From assembly GCF_024137025.1 (NCBI RefSeq), contig NZ_JAMYJR010000002.1:1-64000 (forward strand): a stretch of 64,000 nt of DNA, written 5' to 3'. The translations under genes were made by a program, and so were the position numbers. The notes below the pieces were generated by a model, which saw only the letters and a list, made by a program, of their open reading frames with translations, searched no databases and was not told the origin of the DNA. Position 1 is the first letter of the stretch. Each line of letters starts with the position of its first letter. The DNA is from Paractinoplanes aksuensis (GTDB lineage Bacteria > Actinomycetota > Actinomycetes > Mycobacteriales > Micromonosporaceae). Shown here piece after piece: positions 53,372-62,546 of this stretch.

Positions 53372-54601
53372 ATGAAACGTCTGGTTGTCTGGTCGGCCGC
53401 CTGCCTCATGGCGGCGTTCTCGGTGGTGGCGGTGCTGCGACCCGCGTACGCCGCGGTGGGGTGCCGGGTGACGTATGCGGTCACCAACCAGTGGTCCGGG
53501 GGCTTCGGCGCCTCGGTCACCGTGGCCAATCTCGGGGACCCGCTCAACGGGTGGACGCTGCGCTTCGGCTTCTCCGACACCGGCCAGAAAGTCGTACAGG
53601 GATGGAACGGGACCTTCGCCCAGAGCGGGACCGCCGTGACCGTGACCAACGCGGGCTGGAACGCGTCCGTGGCCAGTGGTGGCACGATCAGCCTCGGGTT
53701 CAACGGATCGTTCACGGCGGCCAACCCGGTGCCCACCGGCTTCTCGGTGAACGGGACGGCGTGCACGGGCTCGGTGCCACCGACGACACCGCCGACCACG
53801 CCACCCACCACTCCGCCGACCACGACGCCGCCGCCCACCGGTGACGCCTGGAACCCGCCCTCGACGCTCGTGCAGCCGCTGGCCGCGGTCTGGACGCATC
53901 AGGAACAGACCTACAGCAACGGCAACCTGTACGGCTTCCGCAACTACGGCTGGGACCAGTTGTTCGCGGCCAACGGCGCGATCAACTACTGCGTACGGTG
54001 GGATTCCAGCGCCCGGGTGACCGCCGCCCAGCGCGACAGCATCCACGCTGCGCTGCAGCGGCAGTACCAGAAGTGGATGGACCAGATGCTCGACAACGGG
54101 CAGGGCTGGAACAACTGGCCGTACAAGCAGGTGCCGGTGAAGGTCGTCGGCTGGGCCGTCCGCGACCGGGCCCAGCTCGAATGGACCGACAGCTCGGTCG
54201 ACATCTACGTCAACAACATCAACGAGAACGCGCCGCAGTGCGCGCCGGCCTGCGGCCGGTTCTTCCACCAGGACAACAACTATTCGGGCTGCCCGGGCGG
54301 CGCGGGCCGGCACTACGACCACTCACTGTGGCTGACCGCCGGGTTCGGCGGCGGCGCGGGCGGTGACTGGGGTCAGCGGATGGGCTCGGAGTACTTCATG
54401 AGCAACCTGACCGCCGAGAACATCCACATCTTCCTGCACGAGCTCGGTCATACGTACGGCCTGGACGACTTCTACGACTGGGACCCGACGCCGGGCCGGG
54501 GCTTCATCATGAAGGCTGGTAGCGCCACCCAGATCACCGACTTCGACAAGTGGATGTTCCGCGACTGGTGGCGGCACCTCAAGTCCCGCTACGGCCGCTG
54601 A
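53372..54601 (+). CDS. Secreted CBM2 protein with metallopeptidase-like HExxH domain
   Basis: The 409-residue protein has a signal peptide (residues 1-28) and a CBM2 module (about 29-130, two Cys: VGCRVTY and GTACTGS). A PTTPP linker and a C-terminal domain of about 245 residues follow. The latter contains HELGHTYGLDDFYDW (His356, Glu357, His360, Asp366), which fits a HExxHxxGxxD zinc site of metzincin/gluzincin type. GAGGAGG precedes the ATG. It probably acts on protein bound to plant cell walls, or the zinc fold may serve binding only. No known peptidase family can be named. Confidence 0.85.
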   Translation: MKRLVVWSAACLMAAFSVVAVLRPAYAAVGCRVTYAVTNQWSGGFGASVTVANLGDPLNGWTLRFGFSDTGQKVVQGWNGTFAQSGTAVTVTNAGWNASVASGGTISLGFNGSFTAANPVPTGFSVNGTACTGSVPPTTPPTTPPTTPPTTTPPPTGDAWNPPSTLVQPLAAVWTHQEQTYSNGNLYGFRNYGWDQLFAANGAINYCVRWDSSARVTAAQRDSIHAALQRQYQKWMDQMLDNGQGWNNWPYKQVPVKVVGWAVRDRAQLEWTDSSVDIYVNNINENAPQCAPACGRFFHQDNNYSGCPGGAGRHYDHSLWLTAGFGGGAGGDWGQRMGSEYFMSNLTAENIHIFLHELGHTYGLDDFYDWDPTPGRGFIMKAGSATQITDFDKWMFRDWWRHLKSRYGR

Positions 54602-54729
54602 ACGAACGGGCGTTGAGCGGATGCGGTCGCGTTTCGGCTGCTGAACGAACAGGCGTTGAGCGGATGCGGTCGCGTTTCGGCTGCTAAACGGACAGACGTC
54701 GAGCGGATTTCGCCGCGTACATGGCCGTG
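54601..54729. repeat. 43-bp tandem repeat between cellulose-binding protein and GGDEF gene
   Basis: AACGAACGGGCGTTGAGCGG-type units start at 54601, 54644 and 54687, exactly 43 bp apart; the first two are nearly identical. The third forms the last codons (SARRLSV) and stop of the minus-strand GGDEF gene. Confidence 0.85.
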
Positions 54730-55802
54730 TCCGCCCGGTGCAGCAAAGTGTCAAGCGAACTGTCGCCCGACGCGGCGCCGACACTGGCGCCGACGGTGAC
54801 GTTCTCGCCGCGCACGACCATCGGCTCGGTCAGGGCGCTCCGGATGCGGGAGACCGCGTCCGGAGCGCCCGGCCCGCTGAGGACCAGTGCGAACTCGTCC
54901 CCGCCGAGCCGGGCCACCAGGTCGCCCGGGCGCACTTCGGCCCGCAGGCGACGGGCGACGACGGCCAGCACCTCGTCGCCCGCGGCGTGGCCGAGGCGGT
55001 CGTTCACGGGCTTGAAGCCGTCGAGGTCGATCAGCAGCACCGTGGCGCCGGGGTGGCGGGCCAGCAGCGACCGGCCGCGCTCGTGGAAGGCGGCCCGGTT
55101 GCAGAGGCCGGTCAGCGAGTCGTGGTGGGCCTGATGGGCCAGCTCGGCGCGCTGGCGTTCCAGCTTGACGGCCAGGCCCCCAATGATCGACATGGTCAGG
55201 AACTGGCGTACGAGCACCAGTGTGAACGTCGCCAGCAGCACCCACACGAGCACGGGGTCGAGCGTGCCGTGCTGCACCTGTTCGATGGCCACGGCCGCGA
55301 CGGCGAGCACGATCGGGACGTACGGAAGAAGGGCCCAGCCGCCGCCGAAGTGCCGGGCCGCCCGGTCGACCTCGATGCGGGGTGTCTCGAGGCGGCTGCC
55401 GGTCAGGATCAAGCCGGCGGCGAACAGGTAGCCCGAGCCGACGCCGCTGTACCAGGACTGACCGCCGGTGCTGTGGTGCACGGCGAGCATGGCCGTGGCG
55501 GCCAGGACGACGGAGGCGGCCCCGAGCACGCGCGGGTTGTGCCCCGTACGCCCGGGGAAGTTGCGGGCCATCGTGACGACCGCGACCGCCGCCGCGAGCA
55601 CCTCGAACGCCGTCAGCGCCGTGGTGGTGACCAGTGCCGGCCCACTGACCTGGGCCGGGGCGAGCACGTAGACCCAGCAGAGGGTAAAGATGGCGCCCGC
55701 CACGGCCGCGACGTCGAGCAAGCCGCGATAGCGCTGGGCGCCGGTCATCGCGACGGTCGCCACATTCGGCCGCCGGCGCGCCGAGTTGAGAGGTCCGGGC
55801 AT
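54684..55802 (-). CDS. Membrane-bound diguanylate cyclase (GGDEF)
   Basis: The 372-residue protein has about six to seven membrane helices (residues about 28-205) and a C-terminal GGDEF domain with DSLTGLCNRAAFHE, LIDLDGFKPVNDRLGH and VARLGGDEFALVL. The inhibitory I-site RPGD precedes the signature with the usual spacing, so the cyclase should be active and feedback-controlled by c-di-GMP. No EAL domain is present. The last codons lie in a 43-bp repeat. Its signal is sensed by an unclassified membrane part. Confidence 0.92.
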   Translation of the reverse strand: MPGPLNSARRRPNVATVAMTGAQRYRGLLDVAAVAGAIFTLCWVYVLAPAQVSGPALVTTTALTAFEVLAAAVAVVTMARNFPGRTGHNPRVLGAASVVLAATAMLAVHHSTGGQSWYSGVGSGYLFAAGLILTGSRLETPRIEVDRAARHFGGGWALLPYVPIVLAVAAVAIEQVQHGTLDPVLVWVLLATFTLVLVRQFLTMSIIGGLAVKLERQRAELAHQAHHDSLTGLCNRAAFHERGRSLLARHPGATVLLIDLDGFKPVNDRLGHAAGDEVLAVVARRLRAEVRPGDLVARLGGDEFALVLSGPGAPDAVSRIRSALTEPMVVRGENVTVGASVGAASGDSSLDTLLHRADTAMYAAKSARRLSV

Positions 55803-55845
55803 CGCGCCGGGAGAGCCGGGGCCGGCTGAGGGGTAGGGCCGGGTT

Positions 55846-56340
55846 TCAGTCGTATCGCTCGTAGATCTCGGTGCGGGCCCGCGACGGGTCGAGCCGGTGC
55901 AGGACTCCGTCGAGGATGTCGGTCAGTTGCGCGACCTGGTCGGGGGTGAGCGCGTCGATCACGTTCTCGCGCACGGTGGCGACGTGGCCGGGGGCCGCCT
56001 CGCGCACTTTCGCCCAGCCGGCGTCGGTCAAGCGCGCATTAGTTGCGCGTTTGTCCTCGGGGCAGGGGAAGCGCTCGATCAGACCGCGTGTCTCCAGGCG
56101 CTGTGCCACGTGGGAGAGGCGGGCCAGGGTGGCCGTGGTGAGCTCGGCCAGGGCGGTCATCCGCAGCGTCCGGTTCGGCGCCTCGGACAGCATGGCCAGC
56201 ACGAAGTAGTCGAAGTGGGTGATCTGGGCGTCGCGCCGCAGCTGCGAGTCGAGCGCGGCGGGCAGCAGTTCGAGCACGGCGGCCAGGCGTACCCAGGCGG
56301 CCTTCTGCTCCTTGTCGAGCCATCGCGTGTCCACGGTCAC
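55846..56340 (-). CDS. MarR-family transcriptional regulator
   Basis: The 164-residue regulator has an N-terminal helical dimerisation part (FDYFVLAMLSEAP) and a winged helix (ALAELTTATLARLSHVAQRLETRGLIERFPCPEDKRATNARLTDAG, wing DKR). GTG 56340 is the start. It is divergent from the NADP-reductase-like gene at 56427, with a 17-bp inverted repeat between, so repression of both directions is likely. Confidence 0.92.
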   Translation of the reverse strand: MTVDTRWLDKEQKAAWVRLAAVLELLPAALDSQLRRDAQITHFDYFVLAMLSEAPNRTLRMTALAELTTATLARLSHVAQRLETRGLIERFPCPEDKRATNARLTDAGWAKVREAAPGHVATVRENVIDALTPDQVAQLTDILDGVLHRLDPSRARTEIYERYD

Positions 56341-56354
56341 CAGTTTCCACGAGA

Positions 56355-56406
56355 TTGGTTGTTGCTACAACTGGATGCGCCATGCAATGGTTGTAGCAAC
56401 AACCAA
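56355..56406. promoter_or_regulatory. Inverted repeat operator between MarR and reductase genes
   Basis: TTGGTTGTTGCTACAAC (56355-56371) and its exact complement (56390-56406) are separated by 18 bp. Each arm contains TTGTTGCTACAA, itself nearly palindromic, so two MarR dimers could bind. It covers most of the 86-bp gap. Confidence 0.7.
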
Positions 56407-56426
56407 GACGGGTTCAGGAGGACACC

Positions 56427-57002
56427 ATGGCGAACATCAGCATCCTCGGCACCGGCAACATGGGTCAGGCCATCGGCGGTCTCGTCGCCAAGGGCGGCAA
56501 CACCGTTCAGCAGCTCAACACCTCGAACGCCGGCGAAGCGGTCACCGGCGACATCGTGATCCTGGCCGTCCCGCACGCCGCCCTGGCCGACATCGTGGCC
56601 ACCCGCGGCGCCGAGCTGGCCGACAAGATCGTCGTCGACCTCACCAACCCGGTCGACTTCGCCACCTTCGACAACCTGACGGTGCCGGCCGACGGTTCGG
56701 CCGCGGCCGAGCTGGCCAAGGAGCTGCCGCAGTCGAAGGTCGTCAAGGCCTTCAACACCAACTTCGCGGGCACCCTGGCCACCGGCTCGGTCGGCTCCGA
56801 GACCACGGCCGTGCTGATCGCCGGTGACGATGCCGACGCCAAGGCGGCTGTGGCCGAGTTCGTCTCGGCGGCCGGCCTGCGCGCCGTCGACGCCGGCTCG
56901 CTCAAGCGGGCGCGCGAGCTCGAGTCGCTCGCCTTCCTGCAGATCAGCCTGGCCGCCGGCGAGAAGCTGTCCTGGAACGGTGGCTTCGCCGCCGTCGCCT
57001 GA
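56427..57002 (+). CDS. NAD(P)-binding oxidoreductase, F420-dependent NADP reductase-like
   Basis: The 191-residue protein opens with the Rossmann motif ISILGTGNMGQAIGGL. It continues with GDIVILAVPHAALADIV, VDLTNPVDF and VKAFNTNFAGTL, the pattern of F420:NADP oxidoreductase (Fno/NpdG) and related COG2085 enzymes. It probably reduces NADP with F420H2 or a related substrate. It is divergent from and likely repressed by the MarR protein, which suggests a redox or toxic-compound response. A strong hairpin follows. Confidence 0.88.
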   Translation: MANISILGTGNMGQAIGGLVAKGGNTVQQLNTSNAGEAVTGDIVILAVPHAALADIVATRGAELADKIVVDLTNPVDFATFDNLTVPADGSAAAELAKELPQSKVVKAFNTNFAGTLATGSVGSETTAVLIAGDDADAKAAVAEFVSAAGLRAVDAGSLKRARELESLAFLQISLAAGEKLSWNGGFAAVA

Positions 57003-57016
57003 TCCGGGACGCCGAA

Positions 57017-57047
57017 CGGGTGGTGACCGGGACCCGGTCACCACCCG
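57017..57047. terminator. Bidirectional terminator hairpin
   Basis: CGGGTGGTGACCG and CGGTCACCACCCG form a perfect 13-bp stem with a 5-base loop, 15 bases after the reductase stop and between convergent genes. No T-tract follows, as is common in high-GC genomes. Confidence 0.75.
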
Positions 57048-57125
57048 GCGTATCAGCGGCCCACGTCGAGCCGAACTGCTTTTGGCGTGTCAGTGGCTAC
57101 CACAGGCCGCACTGAAATTCGGCGC

Positions 57126-58853
57126 TCAGAACTTCAGCGCGGCGCGACCGCCGACCAGCGGCAGCTGGATTGTGCTGCTCGTCGGACGCACCGACACCTG
57201 AGTGCCGGGAAGCGGCCGCAGCGTGTAGTCGTAGTCGGTCGACAGCACCACGACGCCGATCCGGTGCCCGGCCGCGAAGATGTGCTCCATCGGCTGCATG
57301 TCCCAGCGCAGCCGATACGTCTTTCCCTGGACCACCGGCAACGACCGGGTGAGCGACGCCCGATTGCGCGGGTCGATCCAGCCGCGCGTCACGATGACCG
57401 GGTCCGCTCCGGCCGGCCCGTAATCGACCAGCAGCGCGGTCACGTTGGCCGCTGTCCGGTTGTCGACGCTGACGTCGACCGCCACCTTCGGCGCTCCGCT
57501 GAGCCGGGCCGGACCAGTCAAGACCGGGCTTCGGTACGCCAGGGAGTGGCCGGCCGGTTCGAGCAGTTCCTCCGCCGGGGTCGTACGCCCGTTGTCGACG
57601 AACGTGTCCCGGCGGGCCGGCCCGACCGCCAGCGGCAGCGTGACCGGAACCGAACCGGGCACCGGCCACGCAGCCGAGGTCCCGGTCACCGCATAGGAAG
57701 CGTCCTCGAAGGTGACCGGCGCCTCGCCCTGGATGCCGCTGTCCGCGCCGTAGATGTAGTGGTCGATCCAGCGCCGCATGGCCGGAAAGAACTGCGGAGC
57801 ACTGGCCGACCCGTGGTCGCCGTCGTAGAGCCACAGCTTCCGGTCCACGCCGTGCCGGCCCAGCGCCTCCCAGAGCTGGATGCCCTGCTTGGTCTTGACG
57901 TTCCAGTCCCGCAGGCCCTGCACGATGAACACGCTGGCCTTGATCTTCGACGCCTTGGCCGCGTAGTCACGGGCGGCCCAGAACGGTGAGTAGTCCCCGG
58001 TGGCCCGGTCCTGCTCCCGTTCCAGCTTGTCCATCGCCGCCGCGCAGACCTCGGGGTTCTTCCGCGACAGGATGATCCGGGCGTGGATGTCGGCGTCCTC
58101 GCCCTGCCAGCCGTAGGGCGCTACGACCAGGCCGTTGGCCCGGTACTCGTCGTACCAACTCGAGACGGCCGACATCGGGATGATCGTCTTCAGGGCCGAG
58201 GCGCCGGTCACGGCGGCGGCCAGCGGCAGCGTGCCGTTGTACGAGACCCCGTACATGCCGACCTTCCGAGCCGACCAGTCGGCCGCCACCACCGCTCCGG
58301 ACGAGTCGTAGGCCCGCCCCGAGCCGCCCAGCCAGTCGATGACCGCCCGCGTCGCCGCCGCCTCGTGCGGCCCGCCCGCGTCCGGGCAGCCGGTCGACCC
58401 CGCGGTGCCGAGGCTTTCCATCGAGATCATGGCGTAGCCCCGGCGGACGAAGAACTCCCAGGTCCCCTCCTCGGGATAGCCCTCGTCCCCACCGGCCCGG
58501 GCCTGCTTCCGCAGCGGCAGCTCACCGGGATCCACGTCGTGATAGGGCACGTCGGGCCAGTTGTCGCCCAGATAGGGCGAGGCGATCATGAGCGAGCCGA
58601 CTTTCAGGCCGTCGGTCTCGGTCTCGCCGGGCCGGGTGACCTCCAGGCGGACGCGGTCCCGGACCCCGTCGCCGTCGGTGTCCAGCGGCACCTCGACGAA
58701 GATCTCCTCGGTGATCGCCTTGTCGTAGTCGAAGACGGGCTGGGTCGCGCCGTCCCGGATCACGACGGTCGCCGGCCCAGCGCCGGTGGCCGCCACCCCG
58801 GGCAGCAGCCCGACGACGGCGGCCGTCACCGCGGCCATGACTGGTTGAAGCAT
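57126..58853 (-). CDS. Secreted X-Pro dipeptidyl-peptidase family hydrolase (S15/CocE-like)
   Basis: The 575-residue protein has a signal peptide (residues 1-27). The S15/CocE layout includes RDRVRLEVTRPGE, nucleophile Ser204 in YGVSYNGTL, Asp in IVQGLRDWNVKT and His in DGDHGS, and a C-terminal jelly-roll domain. Family members cleave X-Pro dipeptides or ester bonds. The start is ATG 58853 behind GGAGG; 24 upstream codons are not signal-like. It is separated from the minus-strand operon upstream by about 130 bp. Confidence 0.92.
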   Translation of the reverse strand: MLQPVMAAVTAAVVGLLPGVAATGAGPATVVIRDGATQPVFDYDKAITEEIFVEVPLDTDGDGVRDRVRLEVTRPGETETDGLKVGSLMIASPYLGDNWPDVPYHDVDPGELPLRKQARAGGDEGYPEEGTWEFFVRRGYAMISMESLGTAGSTGCPDAGGPHEAAATRAVIDWLGGSGRAYDSSGAVVAADWSARKVGMYGVSYNGTLPLAAAVTGASALKTIIPMSAVSSWYDEYRANGLVVAPYGWQGEDADIHARIILSRKNPEVCAAAMDKLEREQDRATGDYSPFWAARDYAAKASKIKASVFIVQGLRDWNVKTKQGIQLWEALGRHGVDRKLWLYDGDHGSASAPQFFPAMRRWIDHYIYGADSGIQGEAPVTFEDASYAVTGTSAAWPVPGSVPVTLPLAVGPARRDTFVDNGRTTPAEELLEPAGHSLAYRSPVLTGPARLSGAPKVAVDVSVDNRTAANVTALLVDYGPAGADPVIVTRGWIDPRNRASLTRSLPVVQGKTYRLRWDMQPMEHIFAAGHRIGVVVLSTDYDYTLRPLPGTQVSVRPTSSTIQLPLVGGRAALKF

Positions 58854-58982
58854 GCGTCCTCCACGGAAGGGGAATCGTCCGTAGAGGAAGACTCGGCTCG
58901 GGGCCCGGTTGTGGCGTCCCTCCACTGTGAACGCCGTCGGAACGCCCGGGCGACGTGACGGCCGGGGCGGCTGCGCGGAGGG

Positions 58983-59597
58983 CTACTGGCCGAGGGCGGC
59001 CTCGGCCGGGGCGCGGCGGGGGCCGACGCGCCAGGCGTAGGTGAGCACGCCCGCGCCGAGCAGCACGGCCGCCGTGACGGCTGCGACCCGGCTGTCGCCC
59101 GGCTGGACCAGCCAGAACACCGACTCGCGCCACCCCGGCGGGGACTCGCCGCCGCCGACGATCAGCTGGATGACCGCCCAGCACAGCGGCACCTGCCAGG
59201 CCATCCGGACGCCGGCCAGGGCCACCCCGAGGCCGATGAGGCCGGTCAAGCCGGCCACCGCCCGCAGCATCTCGTCGGCCGGACCGAACGACGCGCCCGT
59301 GGCCCGGCTGGCCAGCAGCGGGACCGCCGCGACGACGCCCAGGGCCAGCAGGTGCAGCGCGCGCCGAGGCGGCCACAGCAGGGCCGTGCCCGACTCGAGC
59401 GAGTCGTCGTCGCCGCCCAGGGTCGAGATCATCGCGGCCAGCACGGCCAGGACCGTGAAGATGGCCAGACCCCGGTTGATCTCGGGCGTGTCGGTGAACA
59501 TCGACCAGCCGGCCCAGCACAGGGCGGCCGCGGACAGGGCGACCGCCACCGCCACCGGTACGCGTCGCGAGCGGACGTAGAGCCGCAGCCAACCCAT
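58983..59597 (-). CDS. Polytopic membrane protein, last gene of the sigma/ABC operon
   Basis: The 204-residue protein has about six hydrophobic helices and no known domain. The overlapping GTG/ATG start (59600 or 59597) coincides with the stop of the permease gene, so it is coupled to it. I infer a subunit or accessory of the exporter encoded at 59597-61734. Confidence 0.75.
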   Translation of the reverse strand: MGWLRLYVRSRRVPVAVAVALSAAALCWAGWSMFTDTPEINRGLAIFTVLAVLAAMISTLGGDDDSLESGTALLWPPRRALHLLALGVVAAVPLLASRATGASFGPADEMLRAVAGLTGLIGLGVALAGVRMAWQVPLCWAVIQLIVGGGESPPGWRESVFWLVQPGDSRVAAVTAAVLLGAGVLTYAWRVGPRRAPAEAALGQ

Positions 59598-60949
59598 CAC
59601 GACGACGCCTTACCGGTCAGGATCGGCAGCAGATCCTCCTGGCAGGCCAGGGACGCGTCGCGGACGGCGGCCACCCGGCGGATCTGCTCCTTCTCGGGCA
59701 GCGCGCGCAGGCCCCGCACAGTCTCGGGCACCTGCTTCTGCAGGTCGGGGAAGTAGCTGAGGCCGTCGTCGACGCCGGTCAACTCGTCCTTACCCAACAG
59801 CCAGGCCGCGACGGCGTGGGCAGCCACGAGGTCCTGCCCGCCCTCGCAACCGTTCCACAGCGTGCCCGCGGCGAGCAGGACGTTCTCGGTCAGCGCCGGG
59901 CCGATCTTCCCACGGGTCACGCCGAGATCGAAGTTGACCGTGCCGGGCTCGGGGCGGGTGGTGCCGGTGCTCTGCCAGTCCGATTCGCCGGGCTTGTAGA
60001 CCTCGTCGGCCCGCCACTCGACGGCCCGGGTCTGACCGCCGGGCAGTTTGGCCAGGAGGGTGAGAGCCTCGCGGACCTGCGGCGCCGCCTCGTCGAGCAG
60101 CTGCCGGTGGGCGGCGATCACGCAGACCTGCGGGGCGCCGTCGGTGCAGACCAGCTTCTGCGCGCCGGCGTCGACGCGGTAGTGGGTGTCGGCGGTCTTG
60201 CCGGGCACTATGGCCGCGATCGACCCGGCCACGCCCAGCAGCACCACCGCGGCCACCCGGGGCAGCCACGACCGGCCCGCGGCGAGCAGGAAGCCGGCGC
60301 CGATCAGACCCGCGCCGAACACCGCGTACCCGAGCAGGGCGCGTCCGGTGACGGCCTCCCACGCATAGATGGGCGGCTGGGCCAGCATCGACAGGTTTTC
60401 CAGGTACGAGGGCTCGCCGGGCGGGCCGATCTCGGCGAACCCGAACTGGAGCAGCAGGCCGAGCACCGCGACCATCGGCGGCACCAGCGGCGACGACCAG
60501 GCCCGGCCCGCGGCCAGCCCCATCCAGGCCCCGCCGGCCAGCACCAGCACCCCGGTCAGCGGCCACAGCACGGTCACCGCGGTCGTGTAGGTGCCGCTGG
60601 CCAGGATCCAGATCGCGCCGCCGGCGTAGACGAGCAGGTGCCCGACGGCGACGGCCACCCCGAGCGCGAGCAGGCCGGGCAGCAGCCGGTGGGCGGTGGG
60701 CCGTCCGGTGCTGGCGAACAACTCGGCGGCCCGGGTGCGCTTCTCGCGCCGGCCCAGCACCGCGCCACCGGCCAGGGCCAGGGGCAACAGCAGGAACATC
60801 GAGGACGAATGGATGTACGCGAAGAGGTGCCAGGTGCCGAGGCCGAGGTTTCCGCCCAGGGCGAGACCGGCGATGCCGGCTCCGATGAGCAGGGCCAACA
60901 GCGTGGGCGCATTGGAGCGGCGTAGTTCGACGCCGAAGATGCGCCTCAC
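59597..60949 (-). CDS. ABC transporter membrane subunit with large extracytoplasmic domain
   Basis: The 450-residue protein has about six membrane helices in the first 240 residues. A C-terminal soluble region of about 210 residues follows, with paired cysteines (QKLVCTDGAPQVCVI). It is the partner of the ATPase just upstream, whose stop it overlaps with a GTG start. The family is not recognised beyond ABC-2-like membrane topology. The C-terminal part lacks a known domain and could be a periplasm-side substrate or assembly module. Confidence 0.78.
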   Translation of the reverse strand: MRRIFGVELRRSNAPTLLALLIGAGIAGLALGGNLGLGTWHLFAYIHSSSMFLLLPLALAGGAVLGRREKRTRAAELFASTGRPTAHRLLPGLLALGVAVAVGHLLVYAGGAIWILASGTYTTAVTVLWPLTGVLVLAGGAWMGLAAGRAWSSPLVPPMVAVLGLLLQFGFAEIGPPGEPSYLENLSMLAQPPIYAWEAVTGRALLGYAVFGAGLIGAGFLLAAGRSWLPRVAAVVLLGVAGSIAAIVPGKTADTHYRVDAGAQKLVCTDGAPQVCVIAAHRQLLDEAAPQVREALTLLAKLPGGQTRAVEWRADEVYKPGESDWQSTGTTRPEPGTVNFDLGVTRGKIGPALTENVLLAAGTLWNGCEGGQDLVAAHAVAAWLLGKDELTGVDDGLSYFPDLQKQVPETVRGLRALPEKEQIRRVAAVRDASLACQEDLLPILTGKASS

Positions 60950-61734
60950 GAGGCGCTCCGGTGCGAGCTCAGCAGCGAGGTGTAGCCGCGCTCGGCCGGG
61001 CTGTCGCCGGTGCCGCCCTGCTCGCCGATCTGGATCAGCGCGGCCGGCAGGCCCTGCCAGACCAGTTTGCCCTCGTCCACCAGCACCACGTCGGTGCAGG
61101 CGGCGACCACGTCCTCGACCAGGTGGGTCGAGACGACGACGCAGCTGTCGGTGCCGAGCTCGCGCAGCAGCGTGCGGAACTCGACGCGCTGCTCGGGGTC
61201 GAGACCGACGGTCGGCTCGTCGAGCAGCAGCAGGTCGGGGTCGTTGACGATGGCCTGGGCGATGCCGACCCGGCGCAGCATGCCGCCGGAGAGGGCCTTG
61301 AGCCGCGAGTCGGCCCGGGCGGTCAGCCCGACCCGTTCGACCGCCCGCTGCACGGCGCCGGGGATGGCGGCCTTGGGCATCTCGCGCAGCCAGGCCATGT
61401 ACTCGACGTACTCGCGCACGGTGAACCGCGGGTAGAAACCGAAGTGCTGCGGCAGGTAGCCGAGGCGGCGGCGCAGCGGGCGCAGCACGCGGCTGCTGGT
61501 GGCGTCCTCGCCGAGCAGCCGCAACTGCCCGCCGGAGGGCCGGTGGACGGTCGACAACGCCCGCATCAGGGTCGTCTTGCCGGCGCCGTTGGGGCCCAGC
61601 AGGCCGTGCACGCCGGTGCCGAGCTGCAGGTCGAGACCGTTGACGGCGAGGTGCCGCCCGGCCTTGACGCGCAGCTCCGTCGTCTCCACCGGCCACGCGT
61701 AGGTGGTCGGTTTCAGCTCGGTGGCGCTGACCAT
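60946..61734 (-). CDS. ABC transporter ATP-binding protein
   Basis: The 262-residue ATPase has Walker [13 protein letters not shown]-loop LGYLPQHFGFYPRF, signature LSGGMLRRVGIAQ and Walker B LLLLDEPTVGLDP. It is related to ABC-2-type exporter ATPases. ATG 61734 starts 20 bases after the anti-sigma gene. Its stop overlaps the permease start, giving an operon sigma - anti-sigma - ATPase - permease - membrane protein. Confidence 0.92.
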   Translation of the reverse strand: MVSATELKPTTYAWPVETTELRVKAGRHLAVNGLDLQLGTGVHGLLGPNGAGKTTLMRALSTVHRPSGGQLRLLGEDATSSRVLRPLRRRLGYLPQHFGFYPRFTVREYVEYMAWLREMPKAAIPGAVQRAVERVGLTARADSRLKALSGGMLRRVGIAQAIVNDPDLLLLDEPTVGLDPEQRVEFRTLLRELGTDSCVVVSTHLVEDVVAACTDVVLVDEGKLVWQGLPAALIQIGEQGGTGDSPAERGYTSLLSSHRSAS

Positions 61735-61754
61735 GCGTACCAAAGGGGGTCTCC

Positions 61755-62546
61755 TTAGTTGAAGCGCCGGTGGTCGCCGGCGCGTGCGACGGCGAGGACG
61801 GCGCCGATCAGGGTGGCGGCCGCCCAGACGGGCAGGCTCGAGGGCCGGACGACAACCGGCAGGTTCGCGGTGAGGATCGCGGGCAGGGCCACGGCCAGCA
61901 GCCAGCCGGCGCTGAGCAGGGTCGCCGCGCGGGCCACCCCGATCAGGCCGCCGAGCAGCAGGCTGGCCGCGGTGAAGGCGAGGCTGGGCAGCAGCCAGAG
62001 CGCCGGGGACATGTCGAGCAGCCACCCGGCCGCGGCCAGGGGCGGCAGCACGGTGGCGAGGACGACGACCGTACGGCGCAGAAGCAGTTCGAGACCGGCC
62101 CGCGCGGTCCCGGTGGTGATCTCCCACGCCGGGTCGCTGCGCCGGGACCAGGCGATGGCCAGGCCGGCCAGCGGCGCCACCGGGGCCAGCAGCAGCACCA
62201 GCGACGGGCGCTGGGGGAACTCCCGGTCGAGCAGGAAGGCGGCCAGCACCGTGCTGAGCACCAGGGCCAGCCACGGGACGACCGACCACACGGCCCAGCG
62301 GTGCGCGAGGCGACGCCAGGTGCGTCGCCGGACCGGCTCGGGCCCGTTACGCACCCCCCTGTCGATCATCACCTGCACGTCGTCGAGCAAGGTCAGCAGC
62401 GGGGGAGAGGCCAGCTCGGCCAGCCGCGCGCGGCACTCGGCGCAGTTCTCCAGGTGGACCTCGACGGCCCAGACTCCTGCGTCGTCGAGCCCCGGGTCCC
62501 CGGCGGTGTAGGCGGCCAGCGAGGCGGCCGGAATGTGATCGGTCAC
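61755..62546 (-). CDS. Membrane-bound anti-sigma factor (zinc-finger type)
   Basis: The 263-residue protein has an N-terminal zinc-binding HLENCAEC (H-x3-C-x2-C) of the ZAS/putative zinc-finger family near residue 32, then about five to six membrane helices. The multi-helix layout is unusual for single-pass anti-sigma factors. The GTG start overlaps the sigma factor stop, so it should bind and inhibit that sigma factor until a membrane signal arrives. Confidence 0.88.
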   Translation of the reverse strand: MTDHIPAASLAAYTAGDPGLDDAGVWAVEVHLENCAECRARLAELASPPLLTLLDDVQVMIDRGVRNGPEPVRRRTWRRLAHRWAVWSVVPWLALVLSTVLAAFLLDREFPQRPSLVLLLAPVAPLAGLAIAWSRRSDPAWEITTGTARAGLELLLRRTVVVLATVLPPLAAAGWLLDMSPALWLLPSLAFTAASLLLGGLIGVARAATLLSAGWLLAVALPAILTANLPVVVRPSSLPVWAAATLIGAVLAVARAGDHRRFN

